A stretch of 23,438 bases of DNA from JABAYQ01 sp042091225 (GTDB lineage Bacteria; Bacteroidota; Bacteroidia; Flavobacteriales; UBA7312). Of this stretch, positions 16,536-23,438 are shown in pieces (position 1 is the first letter of the stretch; each line of letters starts with the position of its first letter). The notes below the pieces were generated by a model. It had not been told where the DNA came from. It ran no database searches and saw only the letters and a program-made list of their open reading frames with translations. Where the stretch lies: positions 1 through 23,438 of the forward strand of contig JBELHW010000024.1 of assembly GCA_042091225.1 (NCBI GenBank), read 5' to 3'. The position numbers were made by a program, and so were the translations under genes.

Positions 16536-17585
16536 ATGAAAAAAAAGAAAATTCTTATTGCTCCTCTTGATTGGGGGTTAGGCCATGCAACAAGGTGCAT
16601 TCCTATCGCAAGAGCTTTAGAAAAACAAGGATTTGAGGTTTTATTTTGTGCTACATCTCGATCTCTAGACCTTCTAATTAAAGAATTTCCAGACAAGCAA
16701 TTTATTAAATTGGATGGTTATAACATTTCTTATCCTAAAAATGGATGGATGGTTTTAAGTATGATTTTTCAAAGCTTAAGGATTTTATATAAAATTAGAC
16801 AAGAGAACAAAGATTTAAAACAAATTATAAAAGATTTTGAGATAGATGGGATTATTTCAGATAATAGATATGGAATGTTTAATAAAAATATACCGTCTAT
16901 TTTTGTAACTCATCAAATAAATATTCAATCTCCTTTTTTATCTACTTTCATAAAAAAAATAAACCTCTGGTTTATAAAAAAATACGATCAGTGTTGGATT
17001 CCTGATACGGAAGAAAATATTTTGTCAGGTAATTTATCTTTATTAAATCTATCAAATAATAAATTCAAATTTATTGGTCCTTTATCAAGGTTTGAAAAAG
17101 TAAATCGAACAAAAAAAACAGAAATATTAGCAATTATTTCTGGCCCAGAACCACAAAGATCTATGTTTGAAAAGGTGTTAAAAAAACAACTACTAGAAAG
17201 CGGAAAGAAATGCATGCTCATTCTTGGTAAAACCGAATCTGACAAGCAAGAAACTATAAAAAACTTAACTATATTAAATCACTTACCTTCCCAAGAGCTT
17301 AATCAAGAAATATGTAATAGCGATATCGTTATTAGTAGATCTGGATATTCGACAATTATGGACTTAGCTGCATTAAACAAAAAAGCAATTTTTATTCCTA
17401 CACCAGGTCAAACGGAACAACTATACTTAGCCCAGCATTTTGAAAATCAGAAAATAGCATATGCACAACATCAAAACGATTTCGATCTCAAAAAAGCAAT
17501 AGATGAATCTAAAAATTACTCTGGTTTTAAAAAAGAAATAAAAAAATATAACTTAAAAAAGTTATTTACGATTTTTGAAGGGTAA
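16536..17585 (+). CDS. GT-B fold glycosyltransferase (MurG/UGT-like)
   Basis: 349 residues. The N-terminus LIAPLDWGLGHATRCIPIARALEKQG has the glycine/histidine loop of GT-B enzymes such as MurG. The C-terminal half has LAIISGPEPQRSMFE and SDIVISRSGYSTIMDLAALNKKAIFIPTPGQTEQ, the usual UDP-sugar-binding region with its Glu/Gln pair. There is no membrane span or signal peptide, so it would act at the inner face of the membrane. The family is common in Bacteroidota, but donor and acceptor are unknown. MurG itself is unlikely because that gene belongs downstream in the dcw cluster. The last 20 bases overlap the histidine kinase gene on the other strand. Confidence 0.82.
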   Translation: MKKKKILIAPLDWGLGHATRCIPIARALEKQGFEVLFCATSRSLDLLIKEFPDKQFIKLDGYNISYPKNGWMVLSMIFQSLRILYKIRQENKDLKQIIKDFEIDGIISDNRYGMFNKNIPSIFVTHQINIQSPFLSTFIKKINLWFIKKYDQCWIPDTEENILSGNLSLLNLSNNKFKFIGPLSRFEKVNRTKKTEILAIISGPEPQRSMFEKVLKKQLLESGKKCMLILGKTESDKQETIKNLTILNHLPSQELNQEICNSDIVISRSGYSTIMDLAALNKKAIFIPTPGQTEQLYLAQHFENQKIAYAQHQNDFDLKKAIDESKNYSGFKKEIKKYNLKKLFTIFEG

Positions 17586-18597
17586 AAGAAAAAGTAGTGC
17601 CAATATCTTTTGTACTCCTAACATTTATTGTTTGATTATGACTTTCTAAAATATGTTTTACAATAGCCAAACCTAAACCAGTTCCGCCTTGGTCTCTTGA
17701 TCTCGACTTATCTACCCTATAAAATCGTTCAAACAATCTAGGAAGGTTTTCTTTAGAAATTCCAATTCCATCATCGGCTACTTCAATTAAAATGTTTTCG
17801 CCCATTTCATAAAATCTGATTTTAGTTTCTCCTCCCTCTTTTCCATATTTAATAGAGTTTATAATTAGGTTAGTAAAAACTTGAATGATTTTATCTTTGT
17901 CTGCTATAACCGAAATAGTGTCATATTCTTTATCTAAAGAGATAGAAAGATTAGATTTTCTAGCTTTCATTTCTGTCTGATCAATAATATCTTTTGCTAA
18001 ATCAACTAAGTCGAATTTTACCATTTCTAAATCTAAACGATCAGACTCTATTTTAGAAATAGTTACTAAATCTTCCACAATATTAATCATTCTATCTACA
18101 CTTTTACTTGTTCGCTCTAAGTATGCCATATTAACATCCTTGTCGTACAAAGCGCCATCTATTAAAGTATGTATATAACCTTGAATATTAAAAATAGGAG
18201 TTTTTAACTCGTGAGAAACATTACCTAAAAATTCTCTACGAAAATTTTCCATCGTTTTAAGCTCATCAATTTCTTTTTGTCTTTGAGAAGCAAGATCTTC
18301 AACATCTTTAGTTACTAACTCTAAATCAATATTTATGTTCGAAGATGCACCTTTATTTTTTCTTAATATTTTATAAATAAGTTTTACTCTATCAAAAACA
18401 TACCTTTTTATTAATTTGTAAATTACAAAGTAAGTAAAGATAAAGATAAAAATAACGATTGCTAATAGCTCTAGTTCAAAAGAAGCAAAAACTACACTTT
18501 TAAATAGCCAAATAATTATTAAGGTTGTAACAGAAATAATCGCTGCTAAAAAAAAGGCAATATTTTTAGGAGAAGTTGGTTGCATATTAATATTCAA
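17566..18597 (-). CDS. PhoR-like sensor histidine kinase
   Basis: 343-residue membrane kinase. Two close membrane segments (about 13-31 and 41-62) leave only a short periplasmic loop, so sensing probably works through membrane or partner proteins, as with PhoR. A coiled linker (about 90-118) leads to the H box FLGNVSHELKTP with phospho-acceptor H129, then the N box NSIKYG, G1 VADDGIG, the F box FERFYRVDKSRSRDQ and G2 GGTGLGLAIVKHIL. No PAS domain is evident. It follows its response regulator with an 11-base overlap, so the two are co-expressed. PhoR is the closest named relative, but phosphate sensing is inferred from this and the nearby porin. Confidence 0.9.
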   Translation of the reverse strand: MNINMQPTSPKNIAFFLAAIISVTTLIIIWLFKSVVFASFELELLAIVIFIFIFTYFVIYKLIKRYVFDRVKLIYKILRKNKGASSNINIDLELVTKDVEDLASQRQKEIDELKTMENFRREFLGNVSHELKTPIFNIQGYIHTLIDGALYDKDVNMAYLERTSKSVDRMINIVEDLVTISKIESDRLDLEMVKFDLVDLAKDIIDQTEMKARKSNLSISLDKEYDTISVIADKDKIIQVFTNLIINSIKYGKEGGETKIRFYEMGENILIEVADDGIGISKENLPRLFERFYRVDKSRSRDQGGTGLGLAIVKHILESHNQTINVRSTKDIGTTFSFTLQKS

Positions 18598-19264
18598 ATT
18601 TATAACCTATTCCTTTAACTGTTTTAATAAAATTAGGATCTAATTTCTCACGCAATTTACGAATATGAACATCTATAGTTCTATCGCCAATAATAATATC
18701 GGATCCCCAAACATTTTTTAAAATTTCTTCTCTAGTAAAAACTTTACCAGGTTTTGAAATTAATAACTCGAGTAATCGAAATTCTTTTTTAGCTAAAAAA
18801 ATTTCAATTCCTTTAAAAATAACCTGATGTCTTTCTCTATTAACGCTCAAATCTCCTAACCCTATTGTAAAAGAAGTTCCTTCACTTAATTTTCTTCTCA
18901 GTATTGCTTTTACTCGACTTATTAATACTTTAGGTCGAATAGGCTTTGTAATATAATCATCTGCTCCGGCTTCAAAACCTGCTATCTGAGAATAGTCTTC
19001 TGATCTTGCAGTTAGAAATGTTATTAGAGTAGATTTTAAATCTGGAAGTGTACGAATTTTCTCACAAGTAACGATTCCATCCATTTCTGGCATCATTACA
19101 TCCAATATAATCAAATCTGGTTTGTGAGCTTCAGCCATCTCGATAGCACCTAACCCATTATTAGAAGTAATAACATTATAACCTTCGTTTCTAAGGTTAT
19201 AGCCGACAAACTCTAAGATATCGGCCTCATCGTCAACGACTAAAATTGTAATGTTGGTATTCAT
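18587..19264 (-). CDS. PhoB/OmpR-family response regulator
   Basis: 225-residue regulator. The receiver domain (about 5-120) has the acidic pair D11/D12, phospho-acceptor D55 in LDVMMPEMDG, and K in DDYITKPIRP. The C-terminal winged-helix domain (about 130-225) has VFTREEILKNVWG, IGDRTIDVHIRKLREKLDP and VKGIGYKFEY, typical of the OmpR/PhoB class that binds direct repeats. It is the first gene of the two-component operon and divergent from the porin at 19407, a probable target. Confidence 0.93.
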   Translation of the reverse strand: MNTNITILVVDDEADILEFVGYNLRNEGYNVITSNNGLGAIEMAEAHKPDLIILDVMMPEMDGIVTCEKIRTLPDLKSTLITFLTARSEDYSQIAGFEAGADDYITKPIRPKVLISRVKAILRRKLSEGTSFTIGLGDLSVNRERHQVIFKGIEIFLAKKEFRLLELLISKPGKVFTREEILKNVWGSDIIIGDRTIDVHIRKLREKLDPNFIKTVKGIGYKFEY

Positions 19265-19290
19265 AAATCTATTATTGAAAAATTACAAGG

Positions 19291-19298
19291 CAAATTTA
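19291..19298 (-). promoter_or_regulatory. Bacteroidota promoter for the two-component operon
   Basis: Minus-strand TAAATTTG matches TAnnTTTG exactly and ends 26 bases before the response-regulator ATG. A TTG on the same strand (19322-19324) lies 23 bases upstream, at the long end of normal -33 spacing. Confidence 0.6.
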
Positions 19299-19372
19299 AT
19301 TTTAAATATTTTTAATAATACCAATTTACAATTTAATAACATATACTTAATATAAGAATTAATATTGAGCGT

Positions 19373-19380
19373 TAAATTTG
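19373..19380 (+). promoter_or_regulatory. Bacteroidota -7 promoter element for the porin
   Basis: TAAATTTG matches TAnnTTTG exactly, 26 bases before the porin ATG. No -33 TTG lies at 17-23 bases' distance. Instead the upstream DNA has TTAA blocks at 19333, 19347, 19359 and 19372 (12-14 base spacing), possibly sites for the adjacent OmpR-type regulator. That last point is weak, given the AT content. Confidence 0.5.
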
Positions 19381-19406
19381 TCTCAAACTAAAAAATAATT
19401 ATAAAA

Positions 19407-20366
19407 ATGAGAACAACTTTTTTAACACTTGCAATTTTAGCACTATCAATGGGTGTATTTGCACAAGGAAAACCACACGCTAAGATATTTAGTAATTTCA
19501 ATTATGACCTCACAGCTGACGATAATGCATTTAAAGCATTTGAAGTAAACAGAGCTTATTTGGGTTATGGATACAAATTCGAAAACAATTTTAGTGCTAA
19601 AATAACATTTGATGTTGGAGGTAATAGTTCAGGATCGGCCTATACAGCATTTTTAAAAATAGCTGCACTAAGCTGGAAAACAAATGATAAATTAACTGTA
19701 AATTTTGGTCAGATAGGTACTAAAAACTTTAAGTTTATGGAAAAAGCTTGGGGTTACCGATACATTTATAAATCATTTCAGGACAAACAAAAATGGGCAA
19801 GCTCTGCTGATGTTGGAGTTTCTGCAGATTATAAAATTAATGATAAATTAACACTTGACGCTCAAATTCTTAACGGTGAGGGCTATAAAAAAGAACAAAG
19901 TTCTAACGGATTATTTAGAGGATCTGCAGGATTAACTTTTAGCGCTTCTGAAAATATTGCTCTAAGAATACACAGAGATATATCGCCTAGAGAAAATTAT
20001 GGACAACAAGACGAACATCAAAATATTACTTCTGCAGCAATGACGTATATGGCTGATAAGTATTCTTTAGGTTTAGAATATAATCTTAGAGAAAACACTA
20101 ATAATGTGTTAAATAATAATAGCACAGGAATTTCTGCTTACATGACATACAAACTACAAAATGGCTTATCTTTATTTGGAAGATATGATGAAATGGAATC
20201 AGAAAAATGGAACAATACAAAAGATGGCTCTTTTACAATTGTAGGTTTAGAAAAACAAATGACGAAAGGAGTAAAAGTTGCATTAAATTACCAAAGCTAT
20301 CTAAGTGCTGAAGAAAATTCCGAAGAAGAAAACACTCTATTCTTAAATTTAGAGTACAAGTTTTAA
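19407..20366 (+). CDS. Outer-membrane beta-barrel porin (OprO/OprP-like)
   Basis: 319 residues with a clear signal peptide (1-20, cleavage after GVFAQ). The rest is alternating short beta strands with aromatic girdles, including EVNRAYLGYGYKFENNFSAKI split over 46-66, LTVNFGQIGTKNF, and the final strand ending in NLEYKF with the C-terminal Phe used for outer-membrane insertion. It resembles the phosphate-selective porin O/P group annotated near phoB/phoR homologs in Bacteroidota; anion selectivity is inferred, not seen. It is divergent from the two-component operon and stands alone, ending in a strong terminator. Confidence 0.83.
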   Translation: MRTTFLTLAILALSMGVFAQGKPHAKIFSNFNYDLTADDNAFKAFEVNRAYLGYGYKFENNFSAKITFDVGGNSSGSAYTAFLKIAALSWKTNDKLTVNFGQIGTKNFKFMEKAWGYRYIYKSFQDKQKWASSADVGVSADYKINDKLTLDAQILNGEGYKKEQSSNGLFRGSAGLTFSASENIALRIHRDISPRENYGQQDEHQNITSAAMTYMADKYSLGLEYNLRENTNNVLNNNSTGISAYMTYKLQNGLSLFGRYDEMESEKWNNTKDGSFTIVGLEKQMTKGVKVALNYQSYLSAEENSEEENTLFLNLEYKF

Positions 20367-20377
20367 AAAGACATTTC

Positions 20378-20416
20378 TAGAAAAAGTTCTAGCAAATATT
20401 GCTAGGACTTTTTCTA
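20378..20416 (+). terminator. Rho-independent terminator after the porin
   Basis: The inverted repeat forms an 18-bp stem with one G-U pair and a three-base loop (ATA at 20396-20398). The core is TAGCAA (20390-20395) paired with TTGCTA (20399-20404). A run of A pairs with the closing T run (20409-20413). It starts 12 bases after the porin stop. Confidence 0.88.
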
Positions 20417-20433
20417 TATTAAATGATTCATAA

Positions 20434-20550
20434 CAATTTCTTAACATTGGAGTAGAATTTAAAAGACTAGTAGCAAATCCAAATCTCTTTCAAGTTAGGT
20501 CATTATCTAATGATGGTTTCCATTTAAATTTAAGAATAGACGGTTATTAA
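20434..20550 (+). pseudogene. Possible gene remnant, 38 codons without a start
   Basis: In the gap between the porin terminator and the LuxE-like gene, one frame stays open for 38 codons with protein-like codon use, running EFKRLVANPNLFQVRS and then LSNDGFHLNLRIDGY before TAA. There is no ATG, GTG or TTG start in frame after the preceding stop at 20431. It may be the tail of a decayed gene or chance. I do not recognise the family. Confidence 0.2.
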
Positions 20551-20577
20551 AAACCTATCAAAATAAATTGTATTTCT

Positions 20578-20585
20578 TACCTTTG
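20578..20585 (+). promoter_or_regulatory. Bacteroidota -7 promoter element for the LuxE-like/GNAT operon
   Basis: TACCTTTG is an exact match to TAnnTTTG and ends four bases before the ATG at 20590, again predicting a leaderless message. Confidence 0.55.
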
Positions 20586-20589
20586 TTTA

Positions 20590-21546
20590 ATGGATATTTT
20601 TGATTCTTCTATTTCTTTTAATGAAAGAGCTTTATACCTTTTTAATCTTCAGGCTACAAATTGTCTTGTTTACAATAAATATTTGAAACTTTTAAGAATC
20701 AATCCACTCAAAATTGATGATTGGAAAAAAATTCCATTTCTACCAATTCAATTTTTCAAATCTCATAAAGTTCTTAGCTCAAATGAAACAATTGACACTA
20801 TATTTAGTAGTAGCGCAACAAGCGGAAATGCATCTAGCAAACACTACGTTAGCGATATAAATATATACGAAAAAAGCTTTTTCTCTTGCTTCAATCATTT
20901 TTATGGTAAAGCATCAGACTATAGAATTTTAGCTTTACTTCCATCCTACCTTGAAAGGGATGGTTCCTCATTAGTTTATATGTGCGAAAAATTAATTTCG
21001 AAAAGTAAAAATAATCAGAGCGGATTTTATTTGAATAATTTCGAAGATTTAAAAAAAATTCTTAAACAAGAAACAAAAAAAAAGACATTGTTAATTGGTG
21101 TCAGTTATGCGTTACTTGATCTGATTGAAAAAGAAAATCTTCCACTAAAAAATACAATTGTGATGGAAACGGGAGGAATGAAAGGAAGAAGAAAAGAAAT
21201 GATAAAAAAAGATTTGCACCTAAAATTAAAAACAGGATTCCAACAAGAAAACGTTCATTCAGAATATGGAATGACCGAACTTTTATCACAAGCTTACTCT
21301 AATGGAAATGGAATTTTTACAAGTCCAGATTGGATGAAAGTCATAGCAAGATCAACGGACGACCCTTTTACTATTATTGGAAATGATGTTACTGGAGGAT
21401 TAAATATTGTTGATTTGGCAAATATTAACTCCTGTGCCTTTATAGCAACACAAGACTTAGGTAAGGTTATGTCTAACCATCAATTCGAGGTATTAGGAAG
21501 GTTCGATAATAGTGACATAAGAGGTTGTAACTTAATGGTTCAATGA
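20590..21546 (+). CDS. LuxE-like acyl-protein synthetase / acyltransferase
   Basis: 318 residues of the LuxE/PaaK-related adenylate-forming family. The phosphate-binding SSSATSGNASS (73-83) is followed by ALLPSYLERDGSSLVYM, VMETGGMKGRRKEM and HSEYGMTELLSQAYS, blocks shared by Bacteroidota LuxE-like acyltransferases. LuxE activates a fatty acid as acyl-AMP and carries it as a thioester in luminous bacteria. Here no lux partners are present, so the role is unknown; candidates are lipid or cell-surface acyl transfer. There is no signal peptide. The stop overlaps the following GNAT start (ATGA), so the two proteins are made together. Confidence 0.82.
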   Translation: MDIFDSSISFNERALYLFNLQATNCLVYNKYLKLLRINPLKIDDWKKIPFLPIQFFKSHKVLSSNETIDTIFSSSATSGNASSKHYVSDINIYEKSFFSCFNHFYGKASDYRILALLPSYLERDGSSLVYMCEKLISKSKNNQSGFYLNNFEDLKKILKQETKKKTLLIGVSYALLDLIEKENLPLKNTIVMETGGMKGRRKEMIKKDLHLKLKTGFQQENVHSEYGMTELLSQAYSNGNGIFTSPDWMKVIARSTDDPFTIIGNDVTGGLNIVDLANINSCAFIATQDLGKVMSNHQFEVLGRFDNSDIRGCNLMVQ

Positions 21547-22043
21547 TAATTAGAAAAGCAAAACATACTGAACTAGACCAAATAATGGAGACCTATAAAT
21601 CATGCGTAAAAGGGATGATAGACTTAGGTATTGACCAATGGGACGAAAGCTATCCCAATAGAAAGATTATTCAAAACGACTTAGAAGAACAAAATTATTA
21701 TGTCGCTATTTTGGATGAAGAAATCATAGCAGGAATAAAAATCGATCAAGTTCAAGACCCTACTTATCTAAACATTAACTGGAAAGACAAAAGAAATAAG
21801 TTTATAGTAGTACATAGATTATGTTCCAAGACAAAAGTTTGGGGTAAAGGAGTTGGGAAAAAAATGATGGAATACGCAGAAAATATTGCTGTTAATTTAG
21901 GTTGCACCTCTATTCGCCTAGACACCTATGTTAATAATCCTAAGGCAATGGCTTTTTATGAGCATATTGGATACACCAAGCTAGGCCCTATAAATCTTAA
22001 ACCTGAAAAAGATATTTATTTTTGTTTTGAAAAAATTATATAA
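21543..22043 (+). CDS. GNAT-family N-acetyltransferase
   Basis: 166 residues with the GNAT fold: N-terminal strand IIRKAKHTELDQIMETYKSC, central strand FIVVHRLCSKTKVWGKGVGKKMM containing the acetyl-CoA pyrophosphate loop (K-x-x-G-K-G-V-G-K), and C-terminal LDTYVNNPKAMAFYEHIGYTKLG. The substrate cannot be told from sequence. It starts four bases inside the LuxE-like gene, which suggests a shared task or at least shared expression. Confidence 0.87.
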   Translation: MIIRKAKHTELDQIMETYKSCVKGMIDLGIDQWDESYPNRKIIQNDLEEQNYYVAILDEEIIAGIKIDQVQDPTYLNINWKDKRNKFIVVHRLCSKTKVWGKGVGKKMMEYAENIAVNLGCTSIRLDTYVNNPKAMAFYEHIGYTKLGPINLKPEKDIYFCFEKII

Positions 22044-22048
22044 ATTTG
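22041..22048 (+). promoter_or_regulatory. Bacteroidota promoter for the secreted-protein gene
   Basis: TAAATTTG matches TAnnTTTG, and TTTG at 22021-22024 lies 16 bases upstream as a slightly close -33 element. It overlaps the end of the GNAT gene and predicts a leader of about 50 bases before the ATG at 22109. Confidence 0.5.
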
Positions 22049-22108
22049 CATATTAAACTTTTAGAAAAGCCTTAAATCCTTAGCAAGTCAAAACGCAAAT
22101 TTTTGATT

Positions 22109-23438
22109 ATGACTAAAAACTTACTTACATCCTTATTATTATTATTTTCAATATTTACATACAGTCAAAATTTAGTTCCAAACCATAGCTTTGAAAACTA
22201 CGACTCTAGCTATAACGCAACAATTTATCCATATTTCAATCATACATACGAATCTATAGAGGATTGGAGAACCGAATGGAATATGTTTAACACCCCCGAC
22301 TTTTTTTTCAAGAAAACTACCTGTTTTTTGATAATATCCCTAGTGCAAACCTTCAAAATGCAATTAGCTTATATAATACAGGCTTAGGCGTAAATTATGC
22401 CTCTGAGCCTATAAACTATGCAGGGGTTCAATCTCCACGTACAGGAACTAAGTATATAGGCCTAAGATCAGAAACTCCAAATGTCCTAAATTCCTTTAAT
22501 CAAATTGTTGTTGCTCCTTATCATGAATATATACAGGTCAAATTAACACAAGCCTTAGAAGAAAATAAATCTTATCAAGTTTCATTTTATGTAAGCCTCG
22601 CCGAAAACAACTTATTACAAAACAACACAATTGCTGGATTATTATCACAAGATAGTATTCTAGAGTTAGGCGTAAGTCCTATTCAACCAAGTATAAGTTC
22701 GACGGCTTATGATATAAATAATGAAGAGTGGACTCAAGTAGTTGAAACTTATACTGCTCAAGGAGGCGAAGAATTCATCACATTAGGAAACCTTACATTA
22801 AATAATTTAACTGACACATTCATTTTGCCAGGACAATTTTATTCCATTTATTATTATATCGATGACGTTTCTGTTTTTGAAAATAAAACTCTAGACACAA
22901 CCCTATGCCCTAATAGCTCAATAACACTTAATGCTACTCAAGGATCAACTAATCATTTATGGCAAGATGGATCAACAGATTCTATTTTTATTGTTAATGA
23001 ACCAGGCGTTTATTGGTATAGAGGGAATTTTGATAACATAAGCTATACCGATACTTTTAACATAAGCTACTATGAACCATTAATAATTTCAACAATAGCG
23101 GATACAACAATATGTTACAATGACTCTATTGAATTGTCAGCAACACATAATTTTAGCGATGTGCAATACAATTGGAGTACTGGATATACAACAAGTACAA
23201 TATTCGTTTCAGATGCTAATCTTTATACTCTAACAATAAAAAACATCTGTGAAAAGCAGGATGCTATTATTATAATAAATGAAATTTCTGAAATAGAATT
23301 GGAATTAGGTAACGACACTGTACTATGTAATAACGAAGTTTTAATTCTATCGCCACAAAATAATGATGGACAATATAATTGGCAAGACGGAAGTGAAGCT
23401 TTAACATATTCAGTAAACAGTACTGGACAATATTGGCT
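22109..23438 (+). CDS. Secreted multidomain surface protein, frameshifted and cut by the window edge
   Basis: The ATG at 22109 gives a signal peptide (1-20, ending FTYSQ) and a mature start NLVPNHSFE, common in Bacteroidota secreted proteins. The frame runs to residue D64, then meets T8 (22301-22308) and soon stops. The other frame, from CAA at 22309, is open to the window end (376 codons) and continues the same protein: a carbohydrate-binding-like N-terminal domain ending YYIDDVSVFE, then three Ig/PKD-like repeats. One extra T would join the halves. Such proteins usually carry a type IX secretion C-terminal signal, which would lie beyond the window. No close named family is recognised. It is either a true lesion or an assembly error. 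Confidence 0.75.
22301..22308 (+). other. Homopolymer of eight T at the frameshift point
   Basis: The upstream frame reads GAC then TTTTTTTTC, and the downstream frame needs a codon boundary right after the T run. Nine (or six) T would restore one continuous reading frame. Confidence 0.75.
22891..23438 (+). repeat. Three tandem Ig/PKD-like domain repeats in the secreted protein
   Basis: Units begin at 22891 (LDTTLCPNSSITL), 23095 (IADTTICYNDSIELSA) and 23305 (LGNDTVLCNNEVLIL), about 68-70 residues apart. Each has a D-T-x-(L/I)-C opening and ends near a W-x-x-G and a G-x-Y-W or L-Y element. The third is cut by the window end. This layout is typical of adhesin-like, gliding-associated surface proteins in Bacteroidota. 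Confidence 0.7.

Noticed and set aside
16988..17245. Minus-strand 85-codon frame opposite the glycosyltransferase
   Set aside because: It is antisense to a conserved coding region, with no promoter element or recognisable domain.
22103..22108. TTG start two codons upstream of the secreted-protein ATG
   Set aside because: The ATG at 22109 gives a normal signal peptide, and the TTG adds nothing.
22091..22111. Second candidate -7 element (AATTTTTG) just before the secreted-protein ATG
   Set aside because: It lacks the leading T of TAnnTTTG, and a better element with a -33 partner lies at 22041-22048.

Overview
The window comes from an AT-rich member of the Bacteroidota, most likely a marine member of the Flavobacteriales. 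Three things point there. First, it has a dcw cluster in the Bacteroidota style (mraZ-rsmH-ftsL-like-PBP with PASTA-murE-mraY-murD). Second, it has gliding genes gldB and gldC next to nadE and engB. Third, start codons lack clear Shine-Dalgarno sequences but carry the Bacteroidota -7 promoter element TAnnTTTG. No tRNA, rRNA, CRISPR array, insertion sequence or prophage was seen. Nearly every base is coding, and the only gap above 200 bases (20367-20589) holds a terminator and a possible gene remnant.

Layout. (1) 1-7658, minus strand: a cell-wall and division operon read mraZ, rsmH, ftsL-like, ftsI-like PBP, murE, mraY, murD. Junctions overlap by 1-4 bases or nearly touch. Upstream lies a three-unit MraZ operator with a 10-base period. 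MurD lacks its usual last 50-60 residues. (2) 7806-9174, plus strand: an alpha/beta hydrolase and the ribosome-assembly GTPase EngB. (3) 9163-10439, minus strand: gldB-gldC. (4) 10475-11242, plus strand: nadE. (5) 11244-15453, minus strand: mrp-nfu-korA-korB, which links two iron-sulfur carrier genes to a 2-oxoglutarate:ferredoxin oxidoreductase. (6) 15494-16487, minus strand: trmB and a DNA alkyltransferase-like protein. (7) 16536-17585, plus strand: a GT-B glycosyltransferase. (8) 17566-19264, minus strand: a PhoB/PhoR-like two-component pair, divergent from (9) a porin at 19407-20366 that ends in a strong hairpin. (10) 20590-22043, plus strand: a LuxE-like acyl-protein synthetase and a GNAT acetyltransferase. 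(11) 22109 to the right edge: a secreted multidomain surface protein broken by a one-base frameshift at a run of eight T.

Most genes are core housekeeping. The main points of interest are regulatory and structural. At least six genes have a -7 promoter element only 4-7 bases before the start codon, which predicts leaderless mRNAs. The gldB/nadE promoters interlock within 35 bases. All three convergent gene pairs overlap or abut. Two genes (murD and the last surface protein) look broken by an indel or premature stop. I did not find a convincing new multi-gene system. The least understood coding unit is the LuxE-like/GNAT pair.
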